Below, piece after piece: positions 55,639-64,000 of a stretch of 64,000 nucleotides of DNA. Location: NCBI RefSeq assembly GCF_004345825.1, contig NZ_SLXM01000008.1, positions 1-64,000 on the forward strand, in the 5' to 3' direction. Under the pieces are notes generated by a model. It worked only from the letters and a program-made list of their open reading frames with translations. It was not told the origin of the DNA and searched no databases. This DNA comes from Tenacibaculum skagerrakense. GTDB taxonomy: Bacteria > Bacteroidota > Bacteroidia > Flavobacteriales > Flavobacteriaceae. Position numbers and translations under genes: made by a program. How positions within the stretch are numbered: the stretch's first letter is position 1; each line of letters opens with the position of its first letter.

Positions 55639-55824
55639 CTAAGCCCAGATACATTGACCAAATCCTTGGCAATAACCGTAGTCACAAAATTCAAACGTTG
55701 CATTTATACGAATACAGCACATATTATTTCCTTTACAATATGGTCTTGAAATAGCTCCGTTAATTTCACTTTGCTCTTTTTTACTAAGCACTTTAAATCC
55801 GTTAAGGTTTTTTAAATTTTTCAT
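55639..55824 (-). CDS. Cys-rich leader peptide, paralogue 2
   Basis: The 61-residue peptide has a leader (MKNLKNLNGFKVLSKKEQ) of the double-glycine class that ends SEINGA, then a core of about 37 residues with six cysteines: C-x5-CC-x9-C-x4-C-x5-C-IWA. The pattern is identical to that of the adjacent paralogue. It is likely a secreted, disulphide-bonded peptide such as a bacteriocin or signal. No exporter or immunity protein is seen here. Confidence 0.8.
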   Translation of the reverse strand: MKNLKNLNGFKVLSKKEQSEINGAISRPYCKGNNMCCIRINATFEFCDYGYCQGFGQCIWA

Positions 55825-55859
55825 GTTAAAGATTTATTTTGGTTGATTAATTCTATAGT

Positions 55860-56051
55860 TTAAGCCCAGATGCATTGACCATTACCCATGCAGTATCCAT
55901 AATCACAAAACTCAAAGCCTTGTTGAGTTCTAATACAGCATTGTCTTGGGCCACCACAGTAAGGTCTGTTGTAAAAAGCCGCTCCTTCGATTTTACTTAA
56001 TTCATTTTTAGATAAAATCTTTACACCTTCTAAGTTTTTTAAATTCTTCAT
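55860..56051 (-). CDS. Cys-rich leader peptide, paralogue 1
   Basis: The 63-residue peptide has the leader MKNLKNLEGVKILSKNELSK, ending IEGA, and a core with six cysteines in the pattern C-x5-CC-x9-C-x4-C-x5-C-IWA. The blocks PYC-GG, CCIR, FEFCDYGYC and GQCIWA are shared with paralogue 2 (36 bases downstream). GA takes the place of the usual GG at the probable cleavage site. Transcribed together with paralogue 2. Confidence 0.8.
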   Translation of the reverse strand: MKNLKNLEGVKILSKNELSKIEGAAFYNRPYCGGPRQCCIRTQQGFEFCDYGYCMGNGQCIWA

Positions 56052-56070
56052 GATTGTTTTGGTTTATTTA

Positions 56071-56097
56071 GTAAGTGTAGTTAATAAATACACTTAC
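56071..56097. promoter_or_regulatory. 9-bp inverted repeat upstream of peptide genes
   Basis: GTAAGTGTA, 9-base loop, TACACTTAC, perfect, 20 bases before the peptide start (minus strand). It could be an operator or an mRNA structure. Further upstream at about 56175-56210 on the minus strand TTTG and a TAnTTTTTG-like element could be the promoter. The rest of 56052-56371 shows nothing else I can identify. Confidence 0.5.
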
Positions 56098-56371
56098 AGA
56101 GGTTAATTAAATAAGTTACAATGGAAGTTATACTTTACCTGAAAGCATTGCAATAAACTCTTCATGTTTCTAAACAAAAAGTATCATAGTTTATTGAGTT
56201 GCAAATGAAAAATTGTTTTTTTGTTTTTGTAGGAGTGGGAAATGCTGTTAAACACGGACGTGTTTATAAGTGAAATACATTTTTTCATTTTATAAGGTTT
56301 TTTTCGAGGTGGTATAAATATATTAAAAAAAACCAATAAAAAAAGATAAGTGTTAATAAATCAGATGACTA

Positions 56372-56731
56372 TTAAAACAAAAGTATTGCGATCAATCCCA
56401 TAGCTAAAGCGATCATTCCCATTTGAAAAATTAAAGAGAAGCTAATTTTAACTACTTCTTTGTCTTCTTCTCTAATGATTGCTTTTAATTTATCAGCAAC
56501 AACGATACCTGCAGTTGCATCGAAAGCGCCTAATAAAAAGGTAGCAGTTAAAGCAGCTGTAAATCCGATGTTATTGTGAATGTATACACCAAATGTCCCG
56601 TAGATTACAAAAGAACCAAAAGCCCACCAGACATATTCAAAACCTAAAAATCTAGACAATAAGGATCCTACTACGTCATATATGAAGACGACGATAAATC
56701 CAATCAAAGTTATAGTGATTAGTGATTCCAC
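56372..56731 (-). CDS. Small membrane protein after nupC-like gene
   Basis: The 119-residue protein has about four hydrophobic segments (MESLITITLIGFIVVFIYDV, then WWAFGSFVIYGTFGVYI, ALTATFLLGAFDATAG and a C-terminal helix). A short acidic loop (IREEDKEVVK) separates the last two. I do not recognise the family. It is 32 bases after the nucleoside transporter and likely cotranscribed. Confidence 0.65.
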   Translation of the reverse strand: MESLITITLIGFIVVFIYDVVGSLLSRFLGFEYVWWAFGSFVIYGTFGVYIHNNIGFTAALTATFLLGAFDATAGIVVADKLKAIIREEDKEVVKISFSLIFQMGMIALAMGLIAILLF

Positions 56732-56763
56732 AATATTGGGGGTTTTTGTGTTTAAATATGTTC

Positions 56764-58506
56764 TTATCCTATAATCATACCGGCAATTGTAGCCGACATT
56801 AATGATGCAATTGTTCCACCAATTAGAGCTTTCATTCCAAATTCAGATAAGGTTTTTCTTTGGCCTGGAGCTAAAGAACCAATTCCTCCGATTTGAATAC
56901 CAATTGAGGCAAAATTTGCAAACCCACATAACATGTAGGTTGCCATAATAACGGATTTATTATATGTTAAGTGTGTAGCACTAGCAACATTTTTAAGTTC
57001 CGCTAATTGAATGTATCCAACAAACTCACTTGCAGCAAGCTTAATTCCTAATAATTGTCCCATTAAAGCAGTGTCTTCTCCAGCAACACCAATCAGCCAC
57101 ATTAAAGGAGCAAAAATATATCCTAAAATAAATTGTAGAGATAATTTATCGTATACTGTTCCCTGCGCTATGTGTTCATTAATAGAAGTGAAATGCCAAT
57201 TAAAATATTCGATTCCATCAAAACCACCAATACCACCCAGTATTCCATTAATCATTGCTATAAAAGCAACAAATACTAATAACATAGCACCTACATTCAT
57301 CGCCAATTGTAATCCTTCAGTAGTTCCATTGGCAATAGCGTCTAAAATATTTGAACCAATTTTCTCAGAGGAAACATTTACATCGGTATTTACTTCTTCT
57401 GTTTGTGGATATAAAATTTTTGAAATGACAATTGCACCAGGTGCAGCCATTACAGAAGCTGCTAATAAGTGTTTTGCATAAAGAAGTTTTAACGTTTCGT
57501 CATCGCCACCTAAGAAACCTATATAAGCAGCCAAAACAGCACCAGCAACTGTAGCCATTCCGCCAATCATTACCAAAAGCATCTCAGAGCGATTCATTTT
57601 TTCTAGATACGCTTTAATTAATAAAGGAGCTTCAGTTTGTCCTAAGAAAATATTTCCTGCTACTGATAGACTTTCAGCTCCAGAAATTTTTAAAACTTTA
57701 GATAATGACCAAGCCATTATTTTTACCACCTTTTGAATAACACCCAAGTAAAATAATAATGACGTTAGGGCAGAGAAGAAAATAATAGTTGGGAGTATTT
57801 GGAACGCAAAAATAAAACCAAATGAATTCATATCTGATACTAAGCCGCTAAATAAAAACTCACTACCAGCCTGTGTGAATTCAAGAATCATAACGAACCC
57901 TTTTCCAATAAAATCGAATATAGCTTGAACAAAAGGAATTTTTAAAACACCAATTGCTATTAACAATTGAATTGCTAAACCTAATCCTACGGTTTTCCAG
58001 TCAATATTTTTACGGTTTGAACTAAACAAAAAGGCAATAATTAGTAAAACAACCATTCCAAGTACTCCTCTGTAAAAACTTTGAAAAGTAAATCCTTGGC
58101 TTGCTATGATTTCGTCTTTTTTAACGATTTCTTGTTCAGTTTCAACAGGAGTAGCAGTTGAATTGTCAATAAAGTTATATGTAATGTCTCCTTCTGATAT
58201 CGTTAATTTGTCAGCAGTTAACTCAACAACATTATAGTATCTAACAGTATCATTAGGTTTTGTATACTTAAAAATTAATAAGTTATTTTGAGAGATGTAA
58301 TTTCCGTAAGCGTATAAACTATCTTTACTTTCAAGAAAGTATGAAAACTTGCCTTCTTCAAGTTTGAAATAATCACCTTTATTTATTGTTAGCACATCTT
58401 CTTTGTTGAAGTTTTCAATAGAAGAGAAATTCCAGTTTTTTTCAATAGATTGAGCATTCACTACTATTGAAAAAAATATAAGTAGTATCGAAAAGAATTT
58501 TTTCAT
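56764..58506 (-). CDS. NupC-type nucleoside transporter with periplasmic extension
   Basis: The 580-residue protein has a signal peptide (MKKFFSILLIFFSIVVNAQS) and an N-terminal periplasmic domain of about 100 residues (beta-rich, lipocalin-like: YFKLEEGKFSYFLESKD). The concentrative nucleoside transporter domain follows from about 140, with GNIFLGQTEAPLLI (the conserved G-Q-T-E motif) and many helices. It imports nucleosides with sodium or protons. It begins 14 bases after the BFN gene stop. Confidence 0.88.
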   Translation of the reverse strand: MKKFFSILLIFFSIVVNAQSIEKNWNFSSIENFNKEDVLTINKGDYFKLEEGKFSYFLESKDSLYAYGNYISQNNLLIFKYTKPNDTVRYYNVVELTADKLTISEGDITYNFIDNSTATPVETEQEIVKKDEIIASQGFTFQSFYRGVLGMVVLLIIAFLFSSNRKNIDWKTVGLGLAIQLLIAIGVLKIPFVQAIFDFIGKGFVMILEFTQAGSEFLFSGLVSDMNSFGFIFAFQILPTIIFFSALTSLLFYLGVIQKVVKIMAWSLSKVLKISGAESLSVAGNIFLGQTEAPLLIKAYLEKMNRSEMLLVMIGGMATVAGAVLAAYIGFLGGDDETLKLLYAKHLLAASVMAAPGAIVISKILYPQTEEVNTDVNVSSEKIGSNILDAIANGTTEGLQLAMNVGAMLLVFVAFIAMINGILGGIGGFDGIEYFNWHFTSINEHIAQGTVYDKLSLQFILGYIFAPLMWLIGVAGEDTALMGQLLGIKLAASEFVGYIQLAELKNVASATHLTYNKSVIMATYMLCGFANFASIGIQIGGIGSLAPGQRKTLSEFGMKALIGGTIASLMSATIAGMIIG

Positions 58507-58520
58507 GTTGTTACGCAGGT

Positions 58521-59126
58521 TTAAGAGCGTTTGTCTATTTCATCTCTAATTTTAGCTGCCAATTCATAATCTTCATTATTAACAGCTTCGTGTAGTTTTG
58601 TTTCTAGTTCGCTTAAAGAAAAATCAGAAAAATCATCAGTTTCATTTAATTCTATGTCAGGAATCAACTCTATTTTTTCTAATTCCTCATCATCTTCGTT
58701 AAACTTTTCTTCAGCTTTTAAATAAATCCCAGCTTTATCTAATATGTTTTCGTATGTAAAAATAGGTGTTTGAAAACGAACAGCTAAAGCAATAGCATCT
58801 GATGTTCTTGCGTCGATTGATTCTTCTATTCCATCTCTTTCACAAATTAAACTAGAAAAGAAAACACCATCCACTAATTTGTGAATTATTATTTCTTTGA
58901 GTTGAATTTGGAATTGTTCAGCGAAAGTTTTGAATAAATCATGTGTCAAAGGTCTTGGAGGACGTATTTCTTTTTCTAAAGCAATTGCTATAGATTGTGC
59001 TTCAAAAGCGCCAATAATTATCGGTAAAGTACGAGTTCCTTCCATTTCACTAAGAACAAGTGCATAAGCACCGCTCTGAGTTTGACTATATGAAATTCCT
59101 TTAATAGTTAATCTTACTAAGCTCAT
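58521..59126 (-). CDS. Bifunctional nuclease (BFN) with UVR motif
   Basis: The 201-residue protein has a DUF151/bifunctional nuclease domain (about 1-140: AYALVLSEMEGTRTLPIIIG and DARTSDAIALAVRFQTPIF). At its end is a UVR motif (LHEAVNNEDYELAAKIRDEI), a protein-interaction module seen in UvrB/UvrC. It lies between etfA and the nucleoside transporter and is cotranscribed with the latter. Confidence 0.9.
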   Translation of the reverse strand: MSLVRLTIKGISYSQTQSGAYALVLSEMEGTRTLPIIIGAFEAQSIAIALEKEIRPPRPLTHDLFKTFAEQFQIQLKEIIIHKLVDGVFFSSLICERDGIEESIDARTSDAIALAVRFQTPIFTYENILDKAGIYLKAEEKFNEDDEELEKIELIPDIELNETDDFSDFSLSELETKLHEAVNNEDYELAAKIRDEIDKRS

Positions 59127-59222
59127 GTATCTATCTTCCTACAAAAAAAGCGGTCTCAATTAGACTGCTTTAGCGTGCCACAATTTAATAAAAAATATGG
59201 TATGGAAAGTCTTTAGAATAAA

Positions 59223-59254
59223 AAACCTCAAAAGAATACAATCTTTTGAGGTTT
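59223..59254 (-). terminator. Terminator of etfBA
   Basis: AAACCTCAAAAGA, loop ATACAA, TCTTTTGAGGTTT. On the minus strand the stem is followed by a T-run after the etfA stop at 59273. Confidence 0.85.
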
Positions 59255-59272
59255 CTAAATATATTTGACTTA

Positions 59273-60226
59273 TTAAGCCTGTTTAAAAGCTTTTAATTTT
59301 TCAATAAGTTGAGGTACTACTTCAAAAGCATCACCAACAATACCATAATCAGCAGCTTTAAAGAAAGGAGCTTCAGGGTCGTTGTTAATCACTACTTTTA
59401 CTTTAGAAGCGTTTACTCCTGCTAAATGTTGAATAGCTCCTGAAATACCAATTGCAATATACAAGTTTGAAGCTACTGGTTTTCCAGTTTGTCCAACATG
59501 CTCACTGTGTGGTCTCCAACCTAAATCAGAAACTGGTTTAGAACATGCAGTAGCTGCACCTAAAACTTCAGCTAATTCTTCTACCATTCCCCAGTTTTCA
59601 GGGCCTTTTAATCCGCGACCAGCAGAAACAACAACATCTGCATCTGCAATTGTTACTTTTCCACTTGCTTTGTTAATTTCAACTGATGATACACCTAACT
59701 CTGGTAATGAAGCATCAAAGTTTTCAGTAGAACCAGAAACAGCATTTTCATGAGCACCGTAAGAATTCTTAGCTACTCCAATTACTCTTTTGGTAGTAGT
59801 AATTTCAGTATTATTAAATCCTTTGTTTGAGAAAGCTTTACGTTTTACAACAAAAGGACTAGTGCTACTTGGTAAATCAACAACGTTAGAAGCATAACCA
59901 GCTTCTAAGCTAACAGCTACTAAAGGAGCAACAGTTAATCCGTTTACACTTGAATCTATGATTACAGTGTCGGCACCTTGCGCTTCACTAGCTTGTTTGA
60001 TGATTGCTGCATATCCTTTTGCGTTAAATGATTTTAAATCATTTTTTACTTCAACAACTTTTTCAGCACCGTAATTATATAATTCAGATGCATCTCCACT
60101 GTTTATAGTCAAAGCAACAACATTAGTACCTAATTGTTCTGCTACTTTTTTTCCGTATGAAACAACTTCAAAAGCTGTTTTTTTAAATTTTCCTTCCGAT
60201 GAATCGGCAAAAACTAATACAGACAT
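59273..60226 (-). CDS. etfA: Electron transfer flavoprotein subunit alpha
   Basis: ETF carries electrons from acyl-CoA dehydrogenases to the quinone pool. The 317-residue alpha subunit has the FAD-binding C-terminal domain with VVSAGRGLKGPENW, SEHVGQTGKPVASNLYIAI-type region (LYIAIGISGAIQHLAG) and INNDPEAPFFKAADYGIVGD. It is the second gene of the operon after etfB (70-base gap). Confidence 0.95.
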   Translation of the reverse strand: MSVLVFADSSEGKFKKTAFEVVSYGKKVAEQLGTNVVALTINSGDASELYNYGAEKVVEVKNDLKSFNAKGYAAIIKQASEAQGADTVIIDSSVNGLTVAPLVAVSLEAGYASNVVDLPSSTSPFVVKRKAFSNKGFNNTEITTTKRVIGVAKNSYGAHENAVSGSTENFDASLPELGVSSVEINKASGKVTIADADVVVSAGRGLKGPENWGMVEELAEVLGAATACSKPVSDLGWRPHSEHVGQTGKPVASNLYIAIGISGAIQHLAGVNASKVKVVINNDPEAPFFKAADYGIVGDAFEVVPQLIEKLKAFKQA

Positions 60227-60296
60227 ACTTTTAATTTTTTTAGAATTTTAGTGGATGGTTTTTATGCGCATCCACTAAAATATTTTGATTTTAAAT

Positions 60297-61037
60297 TTAA
60301 ATTGCTTTTGCTTCGTTGTGTAATAAGTTGATTAAATCATCAACATTATCAACTAATTTAACATCACCTTTTGGTGCTGGTTTTTCAAATGTTTTTGTCG
60401 AAGTAGAAGCACTTACTCCAGAAGCTTCAACAACACTTAAAGGCTTTTTACGAGCCATCATGATTCCTCTCATGTTAGGAATTCTCAAGTCTTTTTCTTC
60501 AACAATACCTTTCTGACCAGCAACTACCATTGGTAACGTAGACGTTACTTTTTCTTCTCCTCCATCAATCTCTCTCTTCAATGTAACATTGCTGCCTTCA
60601 ACTTCAATTCCTACACAACCATTAACGAAATCATACTCTAATAAAGAAGCTAACATACCAGGTACCATTTGACCGTTATAATCAGCAGATTCTTTACCAG
60701 CTAAAACTAAATCGTAACCACCGTTTTTAACAACTTCAGCTAATTCTTTTGCTACTAAAAAACCATCAGTAGGTTCTGCGTTTACTCTAATCGCATCGTC
60801 TGCACCAATTGCAAGTGCTTTTCTCAAAGTTGGTTCTGTTTCAGTTCCTCCTACATTAACTACAGTTACCGAGGCACCTTGCTTTTCTTTAAACCACATT
60901 GCACGAGTTAAACTAAATTCATCGTATGGATTTATTACAAATTGAACACCGTTTGTATCAAACTTAGTGTCGTTTTCAGTAAAATTGATTTTTGAAGTGG
61001 TATCAGGTACATGACTGATACATACTAATATTTTCAT
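60297..61037 (-). CDS. etfB: Electron transfer flavoprotein subunit beta
   Basis: The 246-residue beta subunit from the ATG at 61037 (MKILVCISHVPDT) has the AMP-binding-type motifs DEFSLTRAMWFKEKQGAS and LAGKESADYNGQMVPGMLA, and a Cys-free C-terminal tail. The upstream in-frame extension (MFLKQTY) is not needed. It is cotranscribed with etfA. Confidence 0.95.
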   Translation of the reverse strand: MKILVCISHVPDTTSKINFTENDTKFDTNGVQFVINPYDEFSLTRAMWFKEKQGASVTVVNVGGTETEPTLRKALAIGADDAIRVNAEPTDGFLVAKELAEVVKNGGYDLVLAGKESADYNGQMVPGMLASLLEYDFVNGCVGIEVEGSNVTLKREIDGGEEKVTSTLPMVVAGQKGIVEEKDLRIPNMRGIMMARKKPLSVVEASGVSASTSTKTFEKPAPKGDVKLVDNVDDLINLLHNEAKAI

Positions 61038-61186
61038 ATAGGTTTGTTTTAAAAACACTTAATTTCGAGCCACGAATTTAAACAATTTTTTTCATTTATT
61101 ATGCATGCATAATAAATTTATAATAAAAAATACACTTAAAATAGATGATTTTAACATTCTGTTAATTCCGTTACTAGTAATTTTTT

Positions 61187-61194
61187 TACTTTTG
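61187..61194 (+). promoter_or_regulatory. -7 element of pdhB
   Basis: TACTTTTG, 36 bases before the pdhB ATG. No clear -33. Confidence 0.4.
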
Positions 61195-61229
61195 CAAATT
61201 GAATAAACAACTACTAGAATAAAATACAT

Positions 61230-62210
61230 ATGAAAACAGTACAATTTAGAGAAGCTATTTGCGAAGCAATGAGTGAAGAGATGCGTCGTGATGAAAGTAT
61301 TTATCTAATGGGAGAAGAGGTTGCTGAGTACAATGGTGCGTACAAGGCAAGTAAAGGAATGTTAGATGAGTTTGGTCCAAAACGCGTTATTGATACTCCG
61401 ATTGCAGAGTTAGGTTTTGGAGGAATTGCTGTAGGATCTGCAATGAACGGAAATAGACCAATTGTAGAGTATATGACATTTAATTTCTCGTTAGTTGGAA
61501 TAGATCAAATCATTAACAATGCAGCTAAAATTCGCCAAATGAGTGGTGGGCAATTCAATTGTCCAATCGTTTTTAGAGGTCCAACAGCTTCAGCGGGTCA
61601 ATTAGCAGCAACACACTCACAAGCTTTTGAAAGCTGGTTTGCTAACTGTCCAGGATTAAAAGTTATTGTTCCTTCTAACCCATATGATGCTAAAGGATTA
61701 TTAAAGGCAGCAATTAGAGATGATGATCCAGTTATTTTTATGGAATCTGAGCAAATGTATGGTGATAAAATGGAGATTCCTGAAGGAGAATACGTTTTAC
61801 CAATTGGTGTTGCTGATATCAAGAGAGAAGGAACTGATGTAACAGTGGTTTCTTTTGGGAAAATTATTAAAGAAGCATACAAAGCTGCAGACGAATTAGC
61901 AAAAGAAGGAATTTCTATTGAAGTTATCGATTTAAGAACTGTTCGTCCAATGGATCATAAAACGATTTTAGAATCGGTTAAAAAGACAAATAGATTAGTT
62001 GTTTTAGAGGAAGCATGGCCATTTGGTAGTGTAGCTTCTGAAATTACTTTTAGAGTTCAAGACGAAGCATTTGATTATTTAGATGCTCCGATAAAAAGAA
62101 TCACAACAGCAGATACTCCTGCGCCTTACTCACCAGTTTTATTAGAAAAGTGGTTACCTAATGCTCAAGATGTAGTAAATGCAGTAAAAGAGGTAATGTA
62201 TATCAAGTAA
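61230..62210 (+). CDS. pdhB: Pyruvate dehydrogenase E1 component subunit beta
   Basis: With E1 alpha (not in the window) this decarboxylates pyruvate. The 326-residue protein has GEEVAEYNGAYKASKGM, RVIDTPIAELGFGGIAVG and VEYMTFNFSLVGIDQI, all of the transketolase-like pyrimidine domain, and a C-terminal domain with VVLEEAWPFGSVASEI. Monogenic here, unlike many bacteria in which E1 alpha is adjacent. A terminator follows. Confidence 0.95.
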   Translation: MKTVQFREAICEAMSEEMRRDESIYLMGEEVAEYNGAYKASKGMLDEFGPKRVIDTPIAELGFGGIAVGSAMNGNRPIVEYMTFNFSLVGIDQIINNAAKIRQMSGGQFNCPIVFRGPTASAGQLAATHSQAFESWFANCPGLKVIVPSNPYDAKGLLKAAIRDDDPVIFMESEQMYGDKMEIPEGEYVLPIGVADIKREGTDVTVVSFGKIIKEAYKAADELAKEGISIEVIDLRTVRPMDHKTILESVKKTNRLVVLEEAWPFGSVASEITFRVQDEAFDYLDAPIKRITTADTPAPYSPVLLEKWLPNAQDVVNAVKEVMYIK

Positions 62211-62242
62211 GGTATTGATAATTAGAGAGATGATAATTGTTG

Positions 62243-62275
62243 AAAATCCTTTTAGTTCTAAACTAAAAGGATTTT
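62243..62275 (+). terminator. Terminator after pdhB
   Basis: AAAATCCTTTTAGTT, loop CTA, AACTAAAAGGATTTT, a perfect 15-bp stem. Confidence 0.88.
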
Positions 62276-62291
62276 TGAAGTAAAAAAACCT

Positions 62292-64000
62292 ATGAAATTA
62301 AAAATAACAGCGCTACTCCTTTTTACGAGTTTACTATTAAATGCGCAATTGACATTAAGAGGGACGGTGGTTGACGAGTATGATAATCCTTTACCTTTTG
62401 TAAATATTTATATTAAAGGAACTACTGAAGGAACTACCACAGATGATGAAGGAAGGTTTGCATTCAGAACCAAAAAGAATCGAGGAACTTTAGAAATTTC
62501 ATTTGTAGGTTTTCAAACACAAACAATTAAAGTTACTAGAAAAACCAAATATCTAAACATTGTTCTAAAAGAAGGTACCGATGTTTTAGAAGAGGTTATT
62601 GTGGTTACAAAGCCTAAAAATAGGTTGAAGAAAAAGGAGAATCCTGCATACCGCATTTTAAAAGAAATCTGGAAAAGAAAAAGAAAAAATGGTGTTGATT
62701 TAGTTGATCACTATCAGTACAAAAGACATAAAACTATTGAAATTGGTCTTAATAATTTAGATACTGCATTCATACAAAGTATTTTTAAAGATCAATACAA
62801 ACAAGCTATCAAAGAGATTCAATATGATAGTGATGGAATTAATTATTATATTCCAATATATCTTAGCGAACAAGTATCAAAAATTTATGGGAACAATAAG
62901 TCCGATAAAGAAAGAGAAGATATAATAGCTGAAAAAGCTGAAGGGTTAGGAGCACAAGGTTTTGTTTTTGATAGAATGGCAATGACGTTTCAAAACATTG
63001 ATGTGTTTAGAAATAATATTACGCTTTTACGTAAATCGTTTGTGAGTCCTTTATCTACAGATGGTTTTGCAACATATGACTATGTTTTATATGATAGTGT
63101 TGTAAATAACGACAAGAAGCTGTATAATATCTACTTCTTTCCAATCCGTGATCAAGATTTAGCGTTCAAAGGAAATTTTTGGGTAGCAGATAAAGATTTT
63201 ACCATTAAAAAACTTAGAATGCAAGTGGTAAAAGGTGCCAACCTGAATTTTGTAAGAGGATTAACGTTTCAAAAGGAATTTGATGTTAGAAATGATAGTA
63301 TTTACATTCCTACTAAAAATGTTTATGAAGGAGATTTTACATTTTTAGATAAGAACGACGCTAATAAAGGCTTAACAATAAAGAAGACAATTAATTATGA
63401 AGATTATTTGTTAGATAAGCCTTTGCCAGATACTTTCTATGATTTTCAACCGCAAAAGATTCGCCCAGATCAATATTACAAGTCTGATGAATATTGGAAA
63501 AATGAGCAAAAAGAAGATAATAATGATACTTATAAACTAATTACTTCAGTTAAGAGTAAAAAGAGAATTAAAAAAATCACTGGTTTTATCAATACTATTT
63601 CAAGTGGTTATATCAATATAGGTCCGTTAAACCTTCAACTAGGTCCTTTTTGGACAGCGTTGGCTAATAATGAAGTTGAAGGATTAAGAACAAGAATAGG
63701 TTTTAGAACATTTAAAACTAAAGATGATCGTTTTAGATTAGCAGGTCATGTAGCATACGGTTTTAAAGACAAAGAGTTTAAATATGGTTTGGAAGGAAAA
63801 TATTTACTTTCTTATCAACCAAGAATTGCTGTAAGTGCAGCATATCAGAAAGATGTCGAGCAATTAGGTAGTTCTTTGTTTAACACCACTCAATTACTAG
63901 GAAATACTTTTGGGTCTACTGCTTTATTTTCAAGAGGGAATAATTTCTTCTTGTCTAGTGTAGAAAAATATGCTACAAACTTCGATTATTCTATACATAA
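62292..64000 (+). CDS. DUF5686 / CarboxypepD_reg outer membrane protein (partial)
   Basis: The open frame runs from the ATG at 62292 to the window edge without a stop; the 3' end is missing. The visible 569 residues have a signal peptide (MKLKITALLLFTSLLLNAQ), a CarboxypepD_reg domain (about 20-105: LRGTVVDEYDNPLPFVNIYI) and the beginning of a DUF5686-type region (about 115 onwards: NPAYRILKEIWKRKRKNG, ...FKGNFWVADKDFTIKKL). Such proteins are thought to be outer membrane beta-barrels of unknown function, common in Bacteroidetes. Confidence 0.85.
   Translation, partial: MKLKITALLLFTSLLLNAQLTLRGTVVDEYDNPLPFVNIYIKGTTEGTTTDDEGRFAFRTKKNRGTLEISFVGFQTQTIKVTRKTKYLNIVLKEGTDVLEEVIVVTKPKNRLKKKENPAYRILKEIWKRKRKNGVDLVDHYQYKRHKTIEIGLNNLDTAFIQSIFKDQYKQAIKEIQYDSDGINYYIPIYLSEQVSKIYGNNKSDKEREDIIAEKAEGLGAQGFVFDRMAMTFQNIDVFRNNITLLRKSFVSPLSTDGFATYDYVLYDSVVNNDKKLYNIYFFPIRDQDLAFKGNFWVADKDFTIKKLRMQVVKGANLNFVRGLTFQKEFDVRNDSIYIPTKNVYEGDFTFLDKNDANKGLTIKKTINYEDYLLDKPLPDTFYDFQPQKIRPDQYYKSDEYWKNEQKEDNNDTYKLITSVKSKKRIKKITGFINTISSGYINIGPLNLQLGPFWTALANNEVEGLRTRIGFRTFKTKDDRFRLAGHVAYGFKDKEFKYGLEGKYLLSYQPRIAVSAAYQKDVEQLGSSLFNTTQLLGNTFGSTALFSRGNNFFLSSVEKYATNFDYSIH

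Noticed and set aside
57011..57481. Open frame of 156 residues on the plus strand inside the nucleoside transporter gene
   Set aside because: It lies entirely opposite a well-supported membrane-protein gene and shows no family features.

Overview
The window is a low-GC chromosomal segment from a member of the Bacteroidetes, most likely family Flavobacteriaceae and perhaps close to Tenacibaculum (the genus is an inference from recognisable protein families, not a search result). Supporting signs are TAnnTTTG-type promoter elements, the alternative complex III / cytochrome oxidase operon, type IX secretion C-terminal signals, a GldA gliding ABC protein, GLPGLI and CarboxypepD_reg / TonB-receptor proteins, and a DnaE polymerase fused to its own exonuclease.

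Layout. 1-5079: rimP-nusA-infB translation/transcription operon with a hairpin plus T-tract in its leader. 5115-6008: two small minus-strand genes (4-TM protein, SPOR protein). 6206-17767: one long respiratory operon, actA-actB-actC-actD-actE-actF-coxB-coxA, that is alternative complex III (quinol:cytochrome c oxidoreductase) plus aa3-type oxidase subunits II and I. 17852-20940: a small lipoprotein and a large secreted T9SS protein. 21089-25571: ruvB, a SulP anion transporter, a CstB-like persulfide dioxygenase-rhodanese and a small membrane protein. 25630-30216 (minus): a thiamine uptake cluster with a TPP riboswitch in front of a TonB receptor, plus ArfB, a NadR-like kinase, a PnuC/PnuT permease and a thiamine-binding protein. 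30219-34852: an AT-rich accessory segment (frameshifted small secreted gene, GLPGLI protein, outer-membrane barrel) bounded by two near-identical 55-bp copies of the start of the thiamine-binding gene.

34882-48144: mixed housekeeping and surface genes: a lipoprotein, a phosphopantetheinyl transferase, ahcY, a T9SS type B protein, a tail-fibre-like protein, then a DUF2891 lipoprotein, a divergent Nramp-fold transporter and pxpABC 5-oxoprolinase, and a TlpA-like thioredoxin lipoprotein. 48273-52607: dnaE. 52608-52999: a cluster of intergenic palindromic repeats. 53000-61037 (minus): gldA, folA, a 60-aa protein, thyA, two paralogous six-cysteine leader peptides, a membrane protein, a NupC-type nucleoside transporter with a periplasmic extension, a bifunctional nuclease and etfBA. 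61230 to the end: pyruvate dehydrogenase E1 beta and the start of a DUF5686-type outer membrane protein that runs off the window.

How it works together: most genes are core metabolism (respiration, electron transfer, nucleotide, folate and methyl-cycle functions). The parts with the best chance of new biology are the paired cysteine-rich peptides (55639-56051), the 5-oxoprolinase-linked Nramp homologue lacking the usual metal ligands, the thiamine cluster with a NadR-like kinase, the duplicated-boundary accessory segment, and the histidine-rich insertion in ActF. No rRNA, tRNA, CRISPR array, integrase or intact insertion sequence was seen.
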